Positions 1 through 5,874 of a stretch of DNA of 8,503 nt are shown in pieces. Under the pieces are notes generated by a model. The model saw nothing but the letters and a program-made list of their open reading frames with translations, did not search any database and had not been told where the DNA came from. The translations under genes and the position numbers were made by a program. The stretch is from Lactobacillus helveticus DSM 20075 = CGMCC 1.1877. GTDB taxonomy: Bacteria; Bacillota; Bacilli; Lactobacillales; Lactobacillaceae. The stretch spans positions 58,970 to 67,472 of the forward strand of contig NZ_GG700756.1 in NCBI RefSeq assembly GCF_000160855.1, in the 5' to 3' direction. The stretch's first letter is position 1; the number at the start of each line of letters is the position of its first letter.

Positions 1-56
1 ACTAGCTTCTAATGTATTTTTTGTTCTTAACATCAGACTACTGGTCTTTTTGTTTG

Positions 57-92
57 AGCTCAAGTCCAAATTCAAAGGACTTGAGCTTTTTT
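57..92 (+). terminator. Rho-independent terminator (plus strand)
   Basis: An 11-bp perfect stem (57-67 AGCTCAAGTCC with 77-87 GGACTTGAGCT) encloses a 9-nt loop and runs into a T tract (87-92). It reads as a terminator for rightward transcription entering from left of the window. No gene end can be assigned in bases 1-56: frame 2 is open there, but it reads through the hairpin and looks non-coding. Confidence 0.8.
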
Positions 93-133
93 AATTAATT
101 ATTCAACTTACCGCAAAAAATTATACACTTAGT

Positions 134-177
134 AATCTGAAAAGACACCTCACTATTGTAAGGTGTCTTTTCAGATT
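134..177. terminator. Perfect 17-bp hairpin, probable two-way terminator
   Basis: The 17-nt arm at 134-150 (AATCTGAAAAGACACCT) is exactly complementary to 161-177, with a 10-nt loop. On either strand the GC-richer inner stem (GACACCT/AGGTGTC) is followed by TTTT. It lies 28 nt beyond the stop of the minus-strand TetR gene and is its likely terminator. It would also block any rightward transcription passing the hairpin at 57-92. Confidence 0.7.
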
Positions 178-204
178 AAAAAAGCACAGATGATTGATGA
201 AATA

Positions 205-828
205 TTATGCTAAGTTATCCTTAAGAGATGCTTCGTCATCTGCAGCAAACACTGGATTCTCTTCTGTTTCGCTAAGACGATCGTTAAGCATAGCATCATG
301 GATTTGAGCATTCAAAACATTAATGATTTGGTTTTGGTTGAAACTTGCAATTTCATTTACAACCAATGCAGCCATACCAGTAGTTGAAATCCAGTTAGCA
401 ATCACAATGTTATTAATCTTGTCTTTATCATATCCAGTGTCAGGATATTGTTCATTAAACTTTTCAATTCCAAGATCCATCAAAGTATCAGCAATAATCT
501 TGCTGCCGAACTTACCATCAACGAACATTGCACGAAACAAGTTAACATGCTTTTGTGCAAAATCAATGTATGATAAATCCAAGTCAATTAAAGGCTCACC
601 AGTGAACTTTTGGTGCAAAGTGTGAGTTCTTAAATCTGAAGAAATTCTCTTCAATACTTGATTACGAAGATCTCCCATATTATCGAATTCTAGATATAAA
701 GGTTGAGTTGAGAAGTGTCCTGCCTTCGCAATACTACGAGCTGTTAAGCCTTCAATTCCGCCTTTAATAGCCATCCTATAAGCAGTATCTAAAATCTTGT
801 CTTTGCTTATTTCTTTTTTTCTTGCCAT
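205..828 (-). CDS. TetR/AcrR-family transcriptional regulator
   Basis: This is a 207-residue cytoplasmic DNA-binding repressor of the TetR family. The N-terminal helices (about residues 7-54) carry the family helix-turn-helix, with LTARSIAKAG followed by PLYLEF (about 28-48). The helical C-terminal domain that would bind the ligand and dimerise is not specific enough to name an effector, and the last 20 residues are acidic. I start it at the ATG at 828, because GAGGTG (836-841) sits 7 nt upstream. The longer reading from a TTG at 843 would place that ribosome site inside the gene. Transporter or enzyme genes that would betray a target are not adjacent. Its nearest same-strand neighbour is the 80-residue protein upstream. 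Repeated CATGTAC motifs in its leader suggest autoregulation, which is inference. Confidence 0.88.
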   Translation of the reverse strand: MARKKEISKDKILDTAYRMAIKGGIEGLTARSIAKAGHFSTQPLYLEFDNMGDLRNQVLKRISSDLRTHTLHQKFTGEPLIDLDLSYIDFAQKHVNLFRAMFVDGKFGSKIIADTLMDLGIEKFNEQYPDTGYDKDKINNIVIANWISTTGMAALVVNEIASFNQNQIINVLNAQIHDAMLNDRLSETEENPVFAADDEASLKDNLA

Positions 829-855
829 TTTAATGCACCTCAATCATTTGTTAAA

Positions 856-897
856 CATGTACTTTTCAATATGCTTGTTATTTTTATCTTCATGTAC
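856..897. promoter_or_regulatory. Repeated CATGTAC motif, candidate TetR operator
   Basis: CATGTAC occurs at 856-862 and again at 891-897, in the same orientation and 35 bp apart. The second copy lies inside the self-complementary 8-mer ATGTACAT (892-899). It sits at the expected transcription start of the TetR gene, the usual place for an autorepressor site. The spacing is larger than a single TetR dimer site, so these would be two sites. The assignment is tentative. Confidence 0.25.
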
Positions 898-926
898 ATC
901 ATATATCCAATAAATAACAAATGTAA
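898..926 (-). promoter_or_regulatory. Candidate promoter of the TetR gene
   Basis: On the minus strand, TTACAT (plus 921-926) and TATGAT (plus 898-903) are spaced 17 bp apart, a reasonable sigma-A promoter. It lies in the 126-bp gap between the TetR gene and the 80-residue gene, so the regulator can be made independently. A CATGTAC motif directly follows the -10 box. Confidence 0.45.
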
Positions 927-954
927 GTGTAAACATTGCATTTTTATCACTTTT

Positions 955-1197
955 TTATAGTCGCTTAAATAGCGATGAACCGTTATCTCCGGTAAATTGA
1001 TCATAATGTGAGGATACCATTTCAATAACTGCTTTTTTATCTAACCCTTGTGCAGCACAGAATGAAAAGAATGCTGCAGAAAGAATGTAGCCTCGCTCAC
1101 GATCATCTGTCAGATTATCAGAAAATTTCATATTAATAGTTTGATCTGCATAATCTGTCGTTAACTCAATTGATTTATTTTCTGGTCCTTCAGCCAT
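955..1197 (-). CDS. Small conserved-looking protein of unknown function (80 aa)
   Basis: I do not recognise this protein. It is 80 residues, acidic in the first half, with no signal peptide and no membrane segment. The N-terminal half (residues 1-35) looks strand-rich and polar. Residues 36-66 (GYILSAAFFSFCAAQGLDKK onward) look like two helices with a hydrophobic face, and one cysteine lies in them. It is probably a small cytoplasmic protein. The coding call rests on a convincing start: ATG at 1197 preceded by an A7G6 purine run (plus 1204-1216) that provides a strong Shine-Dalgarno site. The amino-acid composition also looks natural. No terminator follows, so some transcripts may continue into the TetR gene 126 nt downstream. 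An overlapping reading frame (840-1025, minus) is treated as a shadow. Confidence 0.7.
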   Translation of the reverse strand: MAEGPENKSIELTTDYADQTINMKFSDNLTDDRERGYILSAAFFSFCAAQGLDKKAVIEMVSSHYDQFTGDNGSSLFKRL

Positions 1198-1216
1198 GCC
1201 CAGCCCCCCTTTTTTT

Positions 1217-1262
1217 ACATATTTTAAATATAATATAAAAATTAATACAATTACATTATAAT
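1217..1262. promoter_or_regulatory. Divergent promoter region between the 80-aa gene and pepD
   Basis: This stretch is almost pure A/T. A consensus TATAAT (1257-1262) is correctly placed for rightward transcription of pepD, starting about 30 nt before its ATG. No good -35 box is present; the best fit is TATAAA at 1234-1239. Leftward, TTGTAT (plus 1245-1250) and TAAAAT (plus 1221-1226), 18 bp apart, could serve the 80-residue gene. ATTATAAT at 1255-1262 is self-complementary, so a -10 box can be read on both strands. Confidence 0.4.
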
Positions 1263-1298
1263 TATGTTACAAATGCGATTTAGAAAGCGTGATTTTTT

Positions 1299-2711
1299 AT
1301 GAATAATGTAATTGGACGTTCATCATGTACTTCTATTCTTATTGGTAAGAAAGCTTCCTTAACAGGAAGCGTGATCATCGGACGAAATGAAGATGCAAAA
1401 ACTGCTTGGCCTAAGCATCTAGCATTCAATCCACATCAAGACAATCTAAAAAATAACTATTTCAAATCAAAAAATAACAAATTTGAAATGGACTTACCAG
1501 AGACTATATTTTCATATTCATCAACGCCAGAATGGACAGATAAGTACGGCGTCTTTGAAGAAGATGGAATTAATGAACACCACGTAGCAATGAGTGCTAC
1601 AGAAAGTGCCTATGCTAATGAACGTGTATTAGCAGTAGATCCTTTTGATACAGAAAAAGGCATCTTAGAAGAGGCAATGGTAACCGTTGTTTTGCCATAT
1701 ATTAAAACTGCCCGTGAAGGTGTACAGCGTTTAGGTGAAATTGTTGAAAAACATGGTGCTGCTGAAGCAGATGGTATTTTATTCAGTGATCCCAACGAAG
1801 CATGGTATATGGAAATCGGTTCGGGTCATCAATGGGTAGCCCAAAGAATTCCAGATGATTCTTATGCAGTTGTTGCCAATCAATTAGCCATTCAAGCAGT
1901 CGTCTTTGACGGCAATGATTTTATGTATTCAAAGAATTTAAAAGACTTTGTCTACCAAAATCAATTATGGCCTAAAGATGCAGTCTTTAACTGGCGCGAA
2001 ATCTTTGGCACGCACGATGATAGCGACTTGCATTACAACACCCCACGTGTTTGGATTGGACAAAAATTGTTAACACCATCTGTTGAACAAAAGCCGCAAG
2101 ATTTTGATTTACCATTTATTAGAAAACCAGATAAGCCAATCTCTATTCAAGATGCACAAGCCGTATTGAGCAATCATTACCAAAATACGCCTTATGATTT
2201 GACTAATCCGAAGAACAAAAATAATGCGACATTCAGACCTATTTCTGTTGCTACTACCCAAGAATCTCACTTGTTAGAATTAAACGATGAAAATATGATT
2301 CATTGGCTAGCAATGGGTGTAGCTGCACAAAGCGTTTATGTTCCATTTTATCCGCAAGGAACTAAAGTCCCTACCATGTACAAATATGGCAAGGAAACTT
2401 ACAGCACCAATTCTGCCTACTGGGTATTTAAACTGGCAGGCACTCTAGCTGATCGCGACTGGAACAAATATGGAACAGATTTAGGCTATGCCCAGGACGA
2501 TGCTAGAGAAAAAACTACTCGTCTGCGTTACGAATATGATCAAAAATTAGCTAAAGAAACTGACCCAGCAAAGAAGATCGACTTAGTTAACGAAGCTAAT
2601 GAAAAGATGGCTAAAACTGCCACTGATATTTTCAAGGAACTATCTGCTAAATTAATTACCAAACAAACTGCAGACTCACCACTTCGTTTTAAGATGGATC
2701 CTAACTTATAA
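1299..2711 (+). CDS. pepD: C69-family dipeptidase (PepD type)
   Basis: This is an intracellular dipeptidase that hydrolyses dipeptides released by the proteolytic system, supplying amino acids to an auxotrophic lactic acid bacterium. It is an N-terminal-nucleophile hydrolase of peptidase family C69. The predicted nucleophile is Cys10 in RSSCTSILIGKKAS, and it becomes N-terminal if the first nine residues are removed. Family hallmarks follow: GRNED (28-32), the WTDKYGVFEEDGINE stretch with ATES (about 79-103), and DPNEAWYMEIGSGHQWVA in the middle. At 470 residues it matches the roughly 470-475 residues I know for Lactobacillus PepD enzymes. It is complete and shows no lesion. AGAAAG (1282-1287) lies 11 nt before the ATG. 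It is transcribed alone from the TATAAT at 1257 and stops at the terminator at 2725. Lactobacilli usually carry several paralogues, so the exact member (pepDA or another) is not decided. Confidence 0.93.
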   Translation: MNNVIGRSSCTSILIGKKASLTGSVIIGRNEDAKTAWPKHLAFNPHQDNLKNNYFKSKNNKFEMDLPETIFSYSSTPEWTDKYGVFEEDGINEHHVAMSATESAYANERVLAVDPFDTEKGILEEAMVTVVLPYIKTAREGVQRLGEIVEKHGAAEADGILFSDPNEAWYMEIGSGHQWVAQRIPDDSYAVVANQLAIQAVVFDGNDFMYSKNLKDFVYQNQLWPKDAVFNWREIFGTHDDSDLHYNTPRVWIGQKLLTPSVEQKPQDFDLPFIRKPDKPISIQDAQAVLSNHYQNTPYDLTNPKNKNNATFRPISVATTQESHLLELNDENMIHWLAMGVAAQSVYVPFYPQGTKVPTMYKYGKETYSTNSAYWVFKLAGTLADRDWNKYGTDLGYAQDDAREKTTRLRYEYDQKLAKETDPAKKIDLVNEANEKMAKTATDIFKELSAKLITKQTADSPLRFKMDPNL

Positions 2712-2724
2712 TTCAAATTAAAAA

Positions 2725-2757
2725 GCCTAGTTCATTAGTTTGAACTAGGTATTTTTT
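2725..2757. terminator. Two-way terminator shared by pepD and the ABC operon
   Basis: A 9-bp perfect stem (2726-2734 CCTAGTTCA with 2741-2749) has a 6-nt loop and T runs on both sides: TTTTTT at 2752-2757 for pepD, and TTTTT read on the minus strand at 2720-2724 for the ATPase gene. The ATPase stop codon (2756-2758) overlaps the pepD-side T run. Confidence 0.85.
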
Positions 2758-3430
2758 ATTTCTTTTGACTCATTTTTCCATCCATCATCTCATAAATATG
2801 ATCCGCATATTTTTCAAGACGAGGATCGTGGGTGACAATCAAAATTGCTTTTTCACGTTCTTTAGCAAGTTTCTTAAACAACTTGCCAACCTCTTCTACG
2901 TTTTGCGTATCAAGAGATGCCGTAGGCTCATCAGCCAGCAAAATTGCAGGATTAGCATAAAGTGCACGTGCAATTGCCACACGCTGTTGCTGACCGCCTG
3001 ACAATTCATTAGGATATTTTTTAACTAATTTAGTAATCCCCAAATCTTTGAGCAATTTGTCTAAATCTTCTTTGGACAAATTACCTTCTTTTTTAACTTT
3101 ATCAACCAAAACAAATTGATCATGAACAGTCAGATATGGAACTAAATTATAAGCTTGTAAAATAAAACCAATTTCATTTAAACGTAAGTTGTTTCTTTTT
3201 TTATCAGAAAACTTGCTGATATCTTCCCCATTAACGATAACTTGGCCTGAAGTTGGTTTTTGCAGCGATCCAGCAATCGTTAAAAAAGTACTTTTACCTG
3301 CACCGGACGGTCCCATAATTAAAACCAATTCGCTTTTATCGGCTTCAAAATTGATATCCTTTAACGCTTCAACTCGAGCATCGCCTTTACCGTAAATTTT
3401 TTCTACATTTTTCAACTCAATTACTGCCAT
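2756..3430 (-). CDS. ABC transporter ATP-binding protein, HrtA/MacB-LolD type
   Basis: This is the cytoplasmic ATPase that powers the FtsX-type permease encoded just upstream. All nucleotide-binding elements are intact in 224 residues: Walker A GPSGAGKST (40-48), Q-loop Gln92, signature LSGGQ (143-147), Walker B ILLADE (163-168), D-loop SLD (172-174) and switch His201. Length and motif style fit the MacB/LolD/HrtA class, which works with four-helix permeases in mechanotransmission or lateral export rather than classical import. I start at the ATG at 3430, one nucleotide after the permease stop, with GGTG in the permease 3' end as ribosome site. The reading frame extends upstream to 3460, but that would overlap the permease and add a non-family extension. 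It is the last gene of the operon. The substrate is inferred from context as heme or a similar molecule. Confidence 0.93.
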   Translation of the reverse strand: MAVIELKNVEKIYGKGDARVEALKDINFEADKSELVLIMGPSGAGKSTFLTIAGSLQKPTSGQVIVNGEDISKFSDKKRNNLRLNEIGFILQAYNLVPYLTVHDQFVLVDKVKKEGNLSKEDLDKLLKDLGITKLVKKYPNELSGGQQQRVAIARALYANPAILLADEPTASLDTQNVEEVGKLFKKLAKEREKAILIVTHDPRLEKYADHIYEMMDGKMSQKK

Positions 3431-3431
3431 T

Positions 3432-4493
3432 TTATTCACCAATTGCCTTTGCAGGATCAACCTTCAAAATAGATCTAATCGGAATCAAACTACCAATAAT
3501 GCCCATTACAAGCATCCCTAACGTACCAGCAACCATAATGGCTGGGGTAAAGCTCATTGGGACGGCAGCTGGCAAAACAGCAGCTGTAATCCACATCAAT
3601 ATTAGAGCAATCACTACGCCCACAACTACTAAAATAATTGATTGACTAACTGTCGCAGCAACCAAGGTTTTACTTGGAATTCCTTGTACTCTCATTACAG
3701 CCAAATTATGCATTTTTTGCATGGTTAAAATATATAGGAATACCGCAATGATAATTAGAGAAATGACAAATAAGAAACCTATCATTAATTCGAAAGTCAT
3801 ATTCTGTGCAGTATAGCCTGGCAATTTATTAATAAATGTAGCAATCGGATACGTTTTTGCATCTTTATAGTTGTATTTATAATTAGCATTTTTCGAAACG
3901 ATTGCTGCAGCGGCCACATTTGGCGCTACCATCCGTAACTTTCTCCAGGTGGCAAAGGAGCCATAAATAATTGGAGCGATGTTGATCTTGGCGTTATTAA
4001 CAAAGCCCACGAGCTTATACTTTCTGGCTGAACCGTTTAAGCTGATTTTATCGCCTAAACGATAGCCTTTATCTCTTAAGCTTGAATCTACGGTAATTTC
4101 TGTTTTACCTTTTCCTCGCTTACCGGCTACCAAGTCCTGATCTTTATAAACAAACTGATCTTTTTTAATTCCTAAAAATTGCGCAGAAACAGATGGCCGT
4201 TTTTTAGACTTAACTACAACCGCCACTTGACCGATATATGCTTCATTTTTACCAATCTCATCATCTTTTAAGTCTTTTTTAGTCAAAATAGACTTACTCA
4301 AACTAATATTAGCATTTTTATTTAGGACAACTTTCTTAGCCCCCCAACTATTGATTACTTGTGTGTTTTCACTCGCCAAACCTACAGCCAGTGATGACAA
4401 CATAAAAATCAAATAACTGATTAAAAAGATCATTAAAATGATTAAGCCATAGCGCAACTTTTCATGTTTAATTTCTTTTAGTGCTAAAAACAA
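3432..4493 (-). CDS. ABC transporter permease, FtsX/HrtB-like, TTG start
   Basis: This is a 353-residue membrane permease with FtsX-domain layout. TM1 lies at about 15-38, a large extracytoplasmic domain at about 40-232, and three C-terminal helices at about 236-257, 279-302 and 316-339, ending KVDPAKAIGE. The closest pattern I know is HrtB, the heme-efflux permease of staphylococci and lactococci, about 350 residues long. Shared features are the MxLAxKEI start, TMQK after TM2 and the KVDPxxAIG tail. The start is TTG at 4493. The codon before it in the same frame is the stop of the regulator gene, so no earlier start exists. The next in-frame ATG (residue 21) would cut into TM1. AAGGGGG (plus 4504-4510 region) provides the ribosome site. 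Coupled translation with the regulator is likely. Heme as substrate is inference; other hydrophobic toxins are possible. Confidence 0.87.
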   Translation of the reverse strand: MFLALKEIKHEKLRYGLIILMIFLISYLIFMLSSLAVGLASENTQVINSWGAKKVVLNKNANISLSKSILTKKDLKDDEIGKNEAYIGQVAVVVKSKKRPSVSAQFLGIKKDQFVYKDQDLVAGKRGKGKTEITVDSSLRDKGYRLGDKISLNGSARKYKLVGFVNNAKINIAPIIYGSFATWRKLRMVAPNVAAAAIVSKNANYKYNYKDAKTYPIATFINKLPGYTAQNMTFELMIGFLFVISLIIIAVFLYILTMQKMHNLAVMRVQGIPSKTLVAATVSQSIILVVVGVVIALILMWITAAVLPAAVPMSFTPAIMVAGTLGMLVMGIIGSLIPIRSILKVDPAKAIGE

Positions 4494-5021
4494 TTATTCC
4501 ATCCCCCTTGCAATCATGTATAAGCTCTTCTTGTAACGAGCCAAGTTTTTCTCTTGACTTTCTGGGTCTGACAAACAAAGATTAATTACTTCATGACTTA
4601 AAACCATTGCACTCCACAATTCAGGACTCATATTCAATAATTGTCTTGAATAAATTTTGAAATTATCCGGGATGAGATATTCATTTTGTGACATGTGCAA
4701 TTTCATCATGCGTTCATATTTGCTATTTTGAGTTTTATCAATGAACTTAACAATTCGATCATAAAAATGATCTGGATCAAATTTCTCATCGGGACTCATA
4801 TTAGCATGAATATTTTCAATTGCGATGTTATACATGTAGACATAAGCATCTGTTAAATCATCAAAATACTTATAAAATGCACCACGTGCAATATCTGCTT
4901 TTTTTACTATATGGGAAACCTTAGCATCTGCTAAAGGATAGTTACTAAACTCTTCTAACAAAACCTTTTCGATTCGTTGGCGTTTAGCGGAAGGTAAATT
5001 TTTAAATGTTGCTTTAACCAT
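4494..5021 (-). CDS. TetR-family regulator, HrtR-like (probable heme sensor)
   Basis: This is a 175-residue TetR-type repressor, first gene of an operon with an ABC permease and ATPase. The DNA-binding helices cover about residues 12-58, with the recognition part DAKVSHIVKKADIARGAF and YKYFDDL (32-56). Order (regulator, permease, ATPase) and sizes equal hrtRBA of L. lactis, where HrtR releases its operator when heme binds. From memory, the HrtR heme ligands are His72 and His149. This protein has His72 at the same number from its Met, and His143 in a late helix (VLSHEVINL, about 140-148) as a possible second ligand. I start at the ATG at 5021 because AGAGAGGA lies 5-6 nt upstream; a start at 5042 would bury that site. 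It is probably autorepressed through the palindrome at 5085-5097. The TetR family is certain; the heme role is inference. Confidence 0.85.
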   Translation of the reverse strand: MVKATFKNLPSAKRQRIEKVLLEEFSNYPLADAKVSHIVKKADIARGAFYKYFDDLTDAYVYMYNIAIENIHANMSPDEKFDPDHFYDRIVKFIDKTQNSKYERMMKLHMSQNEYLIPDNFKIYSRQLLNMSPELWSAMVLSHEVINLCLSDPESQEKNLARYKKSLYMIARGME

Positions 5022-5067
5022 TTTTATCCTCTCTTTCAACACACTGCCGTTTCGTCACTAATCAATT

Positions 5068-5098
5068 ACTATATTATTCTTTTGTGACGCATTGTCAA
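5068..5098 (-). promoter_or_regulatory. Promoter of the hrtRBA-like operon
   Basis: A consensus -35 TTGACA (plus 5093-5098, minus strand) is followed by TATAGT (plus 5068-5073) at 19 bp, or TAATAT (plus 5071-5076) at 16 bp. It lies between the phosphatase terminator and the regulator ATG, so the operon has its own regulated start. The -35 box is embedded in the operator palindrome. Confidence 0.65.
5085..5097. promoter_or_regulatory. Operator-like palindrome TGAC-N5-GTCA
   Basis: TGACGCATTGTCA is a palindrome with 4-bp arms around 5 bp, overlapping the -35 TTGACA of the operon. The L. lactis HrtR operator, as I remember it (ATGACACAGTGTCAT), has the same TGAC-N5-GTCA frame. In addition, CGTCAC (5053-5058) and GTGACG (5084-5089) form an inverted repeat around the -10 region. 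A repressor bound here would exclude RNA polymerase. Autoregulation by the adjacent TetR protein is the natural reading, inferred from position and pattern. Confidence 0.5.
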
Positions 5099-5110
5099 TA
5101 CACACACATG

Positions 5111-5144
5111 AAAAAAGCTGCTCGCTTTTCATTAAGCAAGTAGC
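5111..5144 (-). terminator. Terminator of the histidine phosphatase gene, overlapping its stop codon
   Basis: Read on the minus strand, an 11-bp stem with one mismatch and one G-U pair (plus 5134-5144 with 5117-5127) is followed by TTTTTT (plus 5111-5116). The left arm is made of the last codons of the phosphatase gene, whose stop lies at 5132-5134. This separates the phosphatase from the hrtRBA-like operon just downstream. Confidence 0.8.
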
Positions 5145-5734
5145 CGATTGTAGAAGATCATTCGTGCAATCTTCTTCTTAACGCTAAATTTTGCTAAAGC
5201 ACAGTTATTCATCGTATCAATTTTATCCATGTCGCCATTAGTTAAGTAGTGAGCAGCTATTATTCGAATCAAGCGGCCGTGAGCTACTACTAACACCTTT
5301 TTATCAGGATACTTTTGGTACATTTCATCTAAAAAGTCACCGCATCGCTTATCAAAATCTTCGTAGCTTTCACCATTTTTGGCATATTTAATATAGTCAC
5401 GATTGATCTTTCCCCAAGGATCAACAACATCTGGATATTCCTTAACAATATCATCCATCTTCTTGCCATCCCAGTCGCCAAAATCAAATTCAAGCAGGCG
5501 ATCATCAAGATTAATCTTTTTCTTTCCCTTAGTAAAAATCTTAGCAGTCTCTACTGCTCGTTTCATTGGACTGGAATATACTACGTCAAACTTATTTTCA
5601 TCAAAGTTAGCTGCAGCTTTTTTAGCATAAGCGCGGCCGTAATCATTCAATTCTGCATCAACATGTGCACCTTGAAGACGATTATCCTTATTAACATCTG
5701 TTTGACCATGACGAATAAAAACTATTTCCATCAT
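5132..5734 (-). CDS. Histidine phosphatase family protein (phosphoglycerate-mutase-like)
   Basis: This is a 200-residue cytoplasmic phosphatase or mutase of the histidine phosphatase superfamily, which transfers phosphate through a phospho-histidine. All core residues are present: RHG with nucleophile His9 (8-10), SSPMKRAVETA with Arg59 (54-64), the proton donor Glu82 in LLEFDFGDWDG (80-90), and the second His152 in VVAHGRLIR (149-156). The short length and lack of the inserts of glycolytic GpmA argue for a broad-specificity phosphatase (PhoE/GpmB-like). Such genes are often labelled phosphoglycerate mutase, but the substrate cannot be read from sequence. Two ATGs stand in tandem (5734 and 5731), with GAGG 5 or 8 nt upstream, so either may start the protein. 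It is transcribed alone, away from the esterase gene, and ends in its own hairpin. Confidence 0.92.
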   Translation of the reverse strand: MMEIVFIRHGQTDVNKDNRLQGAHVDAELNDYGRAYAKKAAANFDENKFDVVYSSPMKRAVETAKIFTKGKKKINLDDRLLEFDFGDWDGKKMDDIVKEYPDVVDPWGKINRDYIKYAKNGESYEDFDKRCGDFLDEMYQKYPDKKVLVVAHGRLIRIIAAHYLTNGDMDKIDTMNNCALAKFSVKKKIARMIFYNRLLA

Positions 5735-5765
5735 TAATACCTCGCATGATTTAATTAACGAATCA

Positions 5766-5795
5766 ATTTTACGCGTAATCGCACAATCTTTCCAA
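5766..5795 (-). promoter_or_regulatory. Candidate promoter of the histidine phosphatase gene
   Basis: On the minus strand, TTGGAA (plus 5790-5795) and TAAAAT (plus 5766-5771) are spaced 18 bp apart. A second option lies further upstream: TTGTAA (plus 5836-5841) and TATAGT (plus 5814-5819) at 16 bp. That second one overlaps the cre-like site at 5827-5840. I cannot choose between them. Confidence 0.4.
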
Positions 5796-5826
5796 TTTCT
5801 TAATTTCTTTTCTACTATATTCTGCC

Positions 5827-5840
5827 TGAAAAAGTTTACA
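5827..5840. promoter_or_regulatory. cre-like catabolite control site
   Basis: TGAAAAAGTTTACA matches the CcpA consensus TGWAANCGNTNWCA at every fixed position except one, the C of the central CG. It lies 35 nt before the esterase-like ATG and overlaps both a -10-like TACAAT (5837-5842) for that gene and one candidate -35 box of the phosphatase gene. The missing core base weakens the call. Confidence 0.35.
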
Positions 5841-5874
5841 ATAATAGTAGACCAATTTAGAAAGAAGAATGTTT

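Noticed and set aside
1..92. Open frame (frame 2) from the window edge to about base 95
   Set aside because: It reads through both arms of a clear terminator hairpin and has a low-complexity, hydrophobic translation. A real gene would end before the hairpin.
134..177. Perfect inverted repeat as a mobile-element end or attachment site
   Set aside because: It is a short-loop hairpin with TTTT after its core stem on both strands, beside a gene end. No transposase, direct repeat or integrase is in the window.
840..1025. Minus-strand reading frame of 61 residues between the TetR gene and the 80-residue gene
   Set aside because: It overlaps the better-supported 80-residue gene in another frame and covers the TetR promoter. 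Its translation is rich in Ile, Met and Lys, as expected of translated AT-rich spacer.
5099..5109. Alternating CA repeat (TACACACACAT) near the operon promoter
   Set aside because: It is only about four units long and lies upstream of the -35 box. That is too short to call a microsatellite or regulatory repeat.
5869..5871. First ATG as start of the esterase-like gene
   Set aside because: It lies 1 nt from the Shine-Dalgarno, too close. The ATG at 5875 has normal spacing and gives the N-terminus and Ser106-equivalent numbering of LJ0536.
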